Shown one piece after another: positions 14,248 through 18,589 of a DNA stretch of 18,589 nucleotides. Under the pieces are notes generated by a model. The model was not told the DNA's origin. It ran no database searches and saw only the letters and a program-made list of their open reading frames with translations. A program made the translations under genes and the position numbers. The stretch's first letter is position 1. Each line of letters opens with the position of its first letter. Source of the stretch: Anaerohalosphaeraceae bacterium (GTDB lineage: Bacteria > Planctomycetota > Phycisphaerae > Sedimentisphaerales > Anaerohalosphaeraceae); NCBI GenBank assembly GCA_030671565.1, contig DAOVIC010000009.1, positions 1 to 18,589 on the forward strand, given 5' to 3'.

Positions 14248-15306
14248 ATGGCAAAAGCTAAAAAAACAGTAGCAAAAAAGAAGACTAAAAAAACCGCAGA
14301 AGCCCCGGCAGCAGGCGGCAAAGACAATGCTCTAAGCAGGGCCATCGCACAGATCGAAAAACAATACGGCTCAGGTTCCATCATGAAGATGGACGAGTCG
14401 AATATATCGAAAATAGAGGGTATAAGCTCAGGCGCTATTTCAATAGACATAGCACTTGGCGGCAAAGGGTTCCCAAGAGGTCGGGTCGTCGAAATATTCG
14501 GACCGGAATCTTCCGGTAAAACTACCCTCGCACTCCACGCCATTGCTGAAGCACAAAAGACAGGCGGAGTCGCCGCATTCATCGACGCAGAACACGCCCT
14601 CGATACCACATGGGCAAAGAAACTCGGTGTCGACGTCAGCAGCATGCTGGTCAGCCAGCCCGACACCGGTGAACAGGCCCTCGACATCGCAGAGATGCTC
14701 ATCAAATCGAACGCAGTCGATATCATCGTCATTGATTCTGTCGCAGCCCTCGTCCCCGCAGCCGAACTGCAGGGCGAAATGGGACAAAGTCACGTCGGAC
14801 TTCAGGCAAGACTAATGAGTCAGGCAATGCGAAAATTAACCGGTGCAATAAGCAAGAGCAAAACGACCCTCGTGTTCATCAACCAGATCAGAATGAAGAT
14901 CGGCGTCATGTTCGGTAACCCCGAAACAACATCAGGCGGAAACGCCCTGAAGTTCTACTGTTCCGTACGTGTAGACGTAAGACGGATCGCAACCATCAAG
15001 GACAGCACAGGCAGGGCGACAGGTAACCGTGTAAGAGCAAGGATCGTAAAGAACAAAGTCGCCGCCCCATTCCAGCAAGCCGAAGTCGACCTCATGTTCG
15101 ACAGCGGAATAAGCTACGTAGGCGACCTCCTGGATTTGGGTGTCGAATGCGAAGTACTCCAAAAAAGCGGAGCATGGCTAAATTACGGCGACATGAGACT
15201 CGGACAGGGACGTGAAAAAGCAAAGGTATTCCTCCAGGAAAACAAGGACCTCACAAGCGAGATAGAGCACAAAATACTCGCAGCAAAAGGCATGGCGAAA
15301 GAATAG
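14248..15306 (+). CDS. recA: RecA recombinase
   Basis: RecA (352 aa) forms ATP-dependent filaments on single-stranded DNA, drives strand exchange and triggers LexA cleavage. Walker A is GPESSGKTT (85-93), the catalytic glutamate lies in DAEHAL (E115), Walker B is IIVIDS (159-164), and the L2 DNA-binding loop with [17 protein letters not shown] spans 221-237. The N-terminus is about 19 residues longer than in E. coli and is rich in lysine and alanine (residues 1-25). The C-terminus lacks the strongly acidic tail of E. coli RecA. GAGGAG lies 6 nt before the ATG. It is flanked by thpR and alaS; recA followed by alaS (with or without recX) is common in bacteria. No recX is present here. Confidence 0.98.
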   Translation: MAKAKKTVAKKKTKKTAEAPAAGGKDNALSRAIAQIEKQYGSGSIMKMDESNISKIEGISSGAISIDIALGGKGFPRGRVVEIFGPESSGKTTLALHAIAEAQKTGGVAAFIDAEHALDTTWAKKLGVDVSSMLVSQPDTGEQALDIAEMLIKSNAVDIIVIDSVAALVPAAELQGEMGQSHVGLQARLMSQAMRKLTGAISKSKTTLVFINQIRMKIGVMFGNPETTSGGNALKFYCSVRVDVRRIATIKDSTGRATGNRVRARIVKNKVAAPFQQAEVDLMFDSGISYVGDLLDLGVECEVLQKSGAWLNYGDMRLGQGREKAKVFLQENKDLTSEIEHKILAAKGMAKE

Positions 15307-15365
15307 AACCGCCGCTGGTTCAAGGTTATTAAAAGTAAATTAGAATTCGATAGCGAGAAGAGACA

Positions 15366-18086
15366 GTGTTTACATCGAAAGAAATTCGCAGTGCGTTTAT
15401 AGATTTTTTCAAAAAGAACGGACACACTTTTGTCCCCAGCGCACCCGTCGCTCCCATCGGCGACGAGACGCTGATGTTTACAAACGCAGGCATGAACCAG
15501 TTCAAGGACATTTTTCTCCAGCTGAGAAAACCAGATTGTCCCCGTGCTGCAAACAGCCAGAAGTGCATCCGCGTAAGCGGAAAGCACAACGACCTCGAAG
15601 AAGTCGGGATCGACACATATCACCACACCTTTTTCGAGATGCTTGGCAACTGGTCTTTCGATGATTACTTCAAGGAAGATGCGATAAAATGGGCATGGCA
15701 GCTCCTCACAGAAGTCTACGGCATCGACCAGGACAAACTCTGGGCCACAGTTTTTGCCGGCGACGAAAAGGACGGCTCAAGCCTGGACGAAGAAGCGACC
15801 GAATTATGGAAAAAAGTTACCTCCATATCTCCGGATCGGATCCTCGCCTGCGGCAAAAAGGACAACTTCTGGGAGATGGGAAGCACCGGACCCTGCGGAC
15901 CTTGCAGCGAAATTCACATCGACCTCGGCCCCGACCGTTGCGACATGCAGCACGTCCACGGCCACAAGTGCGAAGTAAACGCCGGATGCGCAAGGTACAT
16001 CGAATTGTGGAACCTCGTCTTCATACAGTACAACCGACAGGAAGACGGCTCGCTCGTCAAGCTCCCTGCCAACTACATCGACACCGGCGCAGGCCTCGAA
16101 AGAATAACCGCGGTCCTGCAGAACAAAAAAAGCAATTACGACACCGACCTCTTCATGCCCATCATCGACGCCATCGCCGACCTCACCGGACACAAATACA
16201 CCAGCAAGCTCGGCAGCAAGGTCGACAACGCGTTCAGAGTTATCTCCGACCACATCCGGGCCCTGACATTTTCGATCGCAGACGGCGTTGTCCCTTCCAA
16301 CGACGGCCGAGGCTACGTAATGCGTCGTCTATTAAGACGTGCAGCAAGGTTCGGACGTATCCTCGATGCCCACGAACCATTCATGTACAAGCTGGTAGAC
16401 GTCGTATCGGATGTCATGGGCGAAGCCTTTACCGAGGTCAAAGAACGTGCCGACTTCATCAAAACCGTAATAAAAAGTGAAGAGGAAAGCTTCGGACGAA
16501 CGCTTGACAGGGGTCTGGAAATTTTCGCCCAGGCCGCCGACAGAGCCGACAAAAAAGAAGACAAAACAATAAGCGGCGCCGACGCGTTCCAGATGTACGA
16601 CACCTACGGATTCCCCCTCGACCTCACGCAACTAATGGCACGCGAACGCGGCCTCGAAGTAGACACCGTAGGATTTGGCGAGCACATGCAGCAGCAAAGG
16701 GAACGCGCAAGAGCCGGCCAAAAAACCATCTCACTCAAAGGCGCCCTAAGCGGCGTCGAACTTCCAGCCACTATAGACTCCCAAAAATATCATTCCCGCC
16801 AGTGTCAAACCACGCTGCTCGGCTGGATAGATAAAACAGGATTCGTCACCGAAGGAACATTATCAGACAGTGACGAAGAAGTTGCACTGGTCTTAAATGA
16901 CACCTGTTTCTACGCCGAAAGCGGCGGCCAGACCGGAGACTTTGGCGTCATAGAATCGCCGGGCGGAAAATTCATCGTCGAAAACACCGAAAAGATCGCC
17001 GACTGCGTTGTCCATAAGGGCAAAATGGTTTCAGGCAGCATTGCGATCGGCGACGAAGTAAATGCATCGGTTGACATAAAGCGATTTGCCGTAACAAAAA
17101 ATCACACGGCAACACATCTTCTCCAATGGGCTCTCCAGCAGGTACTCGGCGACACGGTCCGCCAGCAGGGCAGCCTCGTCTCATCCGATTATCTGCGTTT
17201 CGATTTCACATACCCCAAATCGCTTACCGACACCCAGATCGAACACGTTGAAAAGCTCGTAGCCGAAAAGATCGCCCAGTCCTATCCCGTCACATGCCAC
17301 GTCATGTCGATAGACGAAGCGAAAAAACTCGGCGCCATGGCGCTCTTCGGCGAAAAGTACGGCAATGAGGTACGCGTCGTAGCCGTTGGCGCAGACGATG
17401 CTTCCCAGATCAACGAAGCATTCAGCAAGGAGTTCTGCGGAGGGATACACGTGGAAAACACCGCCCAGATCAACGGATTTAAAATCGTAAAAGAGGAAAG
17501 CATCTCAGCGGGAATACGCAGGATAACCGCCCTGACCGGAGAGGGCCTAAACGCCTTTCTATTGGAAAGAAGCGAATCCATCGACGCTCTTTGCCTCGCA
17601 CTGAAAGTCCCCGCCGAACAAATCGTCCCCAGGGTCGAAAAACTTCTCGAAGACAACAAAAAACTTGCCAAAGAATTGAAACAGGCCGCGAAAAAAGGCG
17701 GCGTAGACGTCCTGTCTGAGGCAAAGGGTTTACTGGACAACGCCCAAAAGATCGCAGACGCATCGATCATCACCGGCCAGCTTTCAGCAGGCGGCATCGA
17801 TCAGGCAAGAGACGCTATCGATATGCTGAAAAAGAAAGCAAAATCCGCTGCCATAGTTTTAGGACTCGCAGAAGGAAAAGACAAAGCGATGCTCCTCTGC
17901 GGTGTAACAGATGACCTCGTCAAAAAGGGCCTAAAAGCAGGCGACATTATAAAGCAGATCGCCCCGATAGTAGGCGGAGGCGGAGGCGGAAGACCGCAAA
18001 TGGCACAAGCAGGCGGAAAAAACCCAGCCAAACTAAAAGAAGCACTAAAAAAAGCAGAAGAGCTTATAAAAGAAAAACTCAGTTAG
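15366..18086 (+). CDS. alaS: Alanyl-tRNA synthetase
   Basis: AlaRS (906 aa) charges tRNA-Ala and edits mischarged Ser and Gly. The class II aminoacylation domain fills about 1-260: FTNAGMNQFKD, CIRVSGKHNDLEEVG, FFEMLGNWSF, and motif 3 as DTGAGLERI near 239. The editing domain has the zinc/catalytic set H580 and H584 (HTATH) and C691 and H695 (CGGIH). A coiled region (LLEDNKKLAKELKQAAKK) and the C-Ala domain with the glycine-rich VGGGGGG stretch finish the protein. Start is GTG at 15366, giving the usual N-terminus (FTSKEIRSAFIDFF). The ribosome site (GAGAAG) is modest. The 59-bp gap after recA holds GAACC/GGTTC (15306-15321) and a weak -10 (TAGAAT, 15341-15346), so alaS may also have its own promoter. 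Confidence 0.97.
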   Translation: MFTSKEIRSAFIDFFKKNGHTFVPSAPVAPIGDETLMFTNAGMNQFKDIFLQLRKPDCPRAANSQKCIRVSGKHNDLEEVGIDTYHHTFFEMLGNWSFDDYFKEDAIKWAWQLLTEVYGIDQDKLWATVFAGDEKDGSSLDEEATELWKKVTSISPDRILACGKKDNFWEMGSTGPCGPCSEIHIDLGPDRCDMQHVHGHKCEVNAGCARYIELWNLVFIQYNRQEDGSLVKLPANYIDTGAGLERITAVLQNKKSNYDTDLFMPIIDAIADLTGHKYTSKLGSKVDNAFRVISDHIRALTFSIADGVVPSNDGRGYVMRRLLRRAARFGRILDAHEPFMYKLVDVVSDVMGEAFTEVKERADFIKTVIKSEEESFGRTLDRGLEIFAQAADRADKKEDKTISGADAFQMYDTYGFPLDLTQLMARERGLEVDTVGFGEHMQQQRERARAGQKTISLKGALSGVELPATIDSQKYHSRQCQTTLLGWIDKTGFVTEGTLSDSDEEVALVLNDTCFYAESGGQTGDFGVIESPGGKFIVENTEKIADCVVHKGKMVSGSIAIGDEVNASVDIKRFAVTKNHTATHLLQWALQQVLGDTVRQQGSLVSSDYLRFDFTYPKSLTDTQIEHVEKLVAEKIAQSYPVTCHVMSIDEAKKLGAMALFGEKYGNEVRVVAVGADDASQINEAFSKEFCGGIHVENTAQINGFKIVKEESISAGIRRITALTGEGLNAFLLERSESIDALCLALKVPAEQIVPRVEKLLEDNKKLAKELKQAAKKGGVDVLSEAKGLLDNAQKIADASIITGQLSAGGIDQARDAIDMLKKKAKSAAIVLGLAEGKDKAMLLCGVTDDLVKKGLKAGDIIKQIAPIVGGGGGGRPQMAQAGGKNPAKLKEALKKAEELIKEKLS

Positions 18087-18096
18087 AAAGAGTTTT
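18074..18096. terminator. Possible bidirectional terminator between alaS and hisD
   Basis: AAAACTC (18074-18080) and GAGTTTT (18090-18096) form a 7-bp inverted repeat with a 9-nt loop. It overlaps the ends of both convergent genes. The stem ends in A on the left and T on the right, so a U-rich 3' end is available on both strands. It is low in G+C and therefore weak, but its position between converging stops fits a shared terminator. Confidence 0.4.
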
Positions 18097-18589
18097 ACTT
18101 TTTCTGCCGGATCTCCACGCTTTTTGCATGTGCGTCGAGACCTTCGGTCATCGCAAGCCGGACAATATCCCCCGCACTTTCGGCGAGCTGATCCTTGTCG
18201 TATTCGATAATGCTTGACGATTTGATAAAGTCGTTGCTGGTTACCGCACTAAAATATTTTGTCGTCTGACGCGTAGGCAGCGTATGACTCGGCCCCGCCC
18301 AGTAGTCGCCAACCGCAACCGGAGAGTAAGCACCGATAAAGATCGCCCCGGCGTTTTTGATCCTACCGGCAATTTCCCTGCTCTTTTCGCCGCACTGTAT
18401 CTGCAAGTGTTCGGCAGCAAATTCATTCGCAAACGCGACAGTTTTTTTCATGCTCCCAAGAACCACGATAGCGCCGAATTCGCTAAGACACCTCGCAGTC
18501 TCCTCCGCACGGTCCAGTTTCACAACCTGCTTGGCAAGCTCTTTAAGCACCTCGTCCGCAAGCGCCTTCGACGGCGTCGCAAGTATCCC
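18095..18589 (-). CDS. hisD: Histidinol dehydrogenase, C-terminal part (cut by window edge)
   Basis: The last 164 codons of hisD, whose product oxidises histidinol to histidine using two NAD+ and a zinc ion. The frame is open to the window end, so the gene is partial only because of the window. Its visible upstream residues read GILATPSKALADEV. Motifs: FAAEHLQIQ carries the catalytic Glu-His pair; AGAIFIGAYSPVAVGDYWAG and PSHTLPT follow, where the D of GDY is a zinc ligand. The H in EGLDAHAKSVEIR is the second ligand visible in this half. The remaining zinc ligands lie beyond the window. It is convergent with alaS, with 8 bp between stops. Whether other his genes lie upstream cannot be seen. 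Confidence 0.93.
   Translation of the reverse strand, partial: GILATPSKALADEVLKELAKQVVKLDRAEETARCLSEFGAIVVLGSMKKTVAFANEFAAEHLQIQCGEKSREIAGRIKNAGAIFIGAYSPVAVGDYWAGPSHTLPTRQTTKYFSAVTSNDFIKSSSIIEYDKDQLAESAGDIVRLAMTEGLDAHAKSVEIRQKK

Noticed and set aside
15689..16480. 263-codon plus-strand open frame inside alaS
   Set aside because: Overlaps the AlaRS catalytic domain in another frame and is almost all Arg, Pro and His; a codon-bias artefact.
17282..17797. 171-codon minus-strand open frame opposite alaS
   Set aside because: Antisense of the AlaRS editing and C-Ala region; low-complexity composition.

Overview
This window looks like chromosomal core sequence from a free-living bacterium, most probably a planctomycete of the Phycisphaerae type. 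That placement is inferred from a combination of features, none decisive alone. They are a bacterial SPINDLY/OGT-type protein, a ThiD2-ThiE fusion, glutaminyl-tRNA synthetase beside a glutamyl-tRNA synthetase with a long insertion after its KLSKR motif, a DUF1844 protein, and an AcsE/MtrH-like methyltransferase. No plasmid, phage, transposase, integrase, CRISPR, tRNA or rRNA signal was seen.

Layout. Positions 1-130 hold a 16-bp direct repeat and a good -10 box ahead of an O-GlcNAc-transferase-like gene (131-1870), which converges on a nitroreductase (1898-2440, minus). A 591-bp noncoding stretch follows. It contains a strong intrinsic terminator and nested hairpins, and then thiDE (3032-4093). 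A second noncoding stretch (4094-4608) is rich in inverted repeats and carries two near-consensus DnaA boxes. A plus-strand run follows: pterin-binding methyltransferase, smpB, DUF1844 gene, trpC, mtfA-like peptidase and a voltage-gated-type K+ channel (4609-9047). It converges on glnS (9068-10774, minus). glnS and gltX diverge from a 278-bp promoter region. A second plus-strand run follows, gltX, pfkB-type kinase, thpR, recA and alaS (11053-18086), converging on the 3' part of hisD (18095 to the window end, minus).

How the genes fit together. The main themes are translation (three aminoacyl-tRNA synthetases and SmpB), RNA and DNA maintenance (ThpR, RecA), and small biosynthetic steps (ThiDE, TrpC, HisD). 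The two plus-strand runs are tightly packed, with gaps of roughly 4-90 bp, and are probably operons. Their contents are not one pathway. thpR-recA and recA-alaS are linkages known from other bacteria.

I did not find a complete novel system. The parts least explained by known genes are the two structured noncoding stretches (2441-3031 and 4094-4608), followed by the zinc-ribbon tail of the K+ channel, the GluRS insertion and the isolated corrinoid-type methyltransferase.
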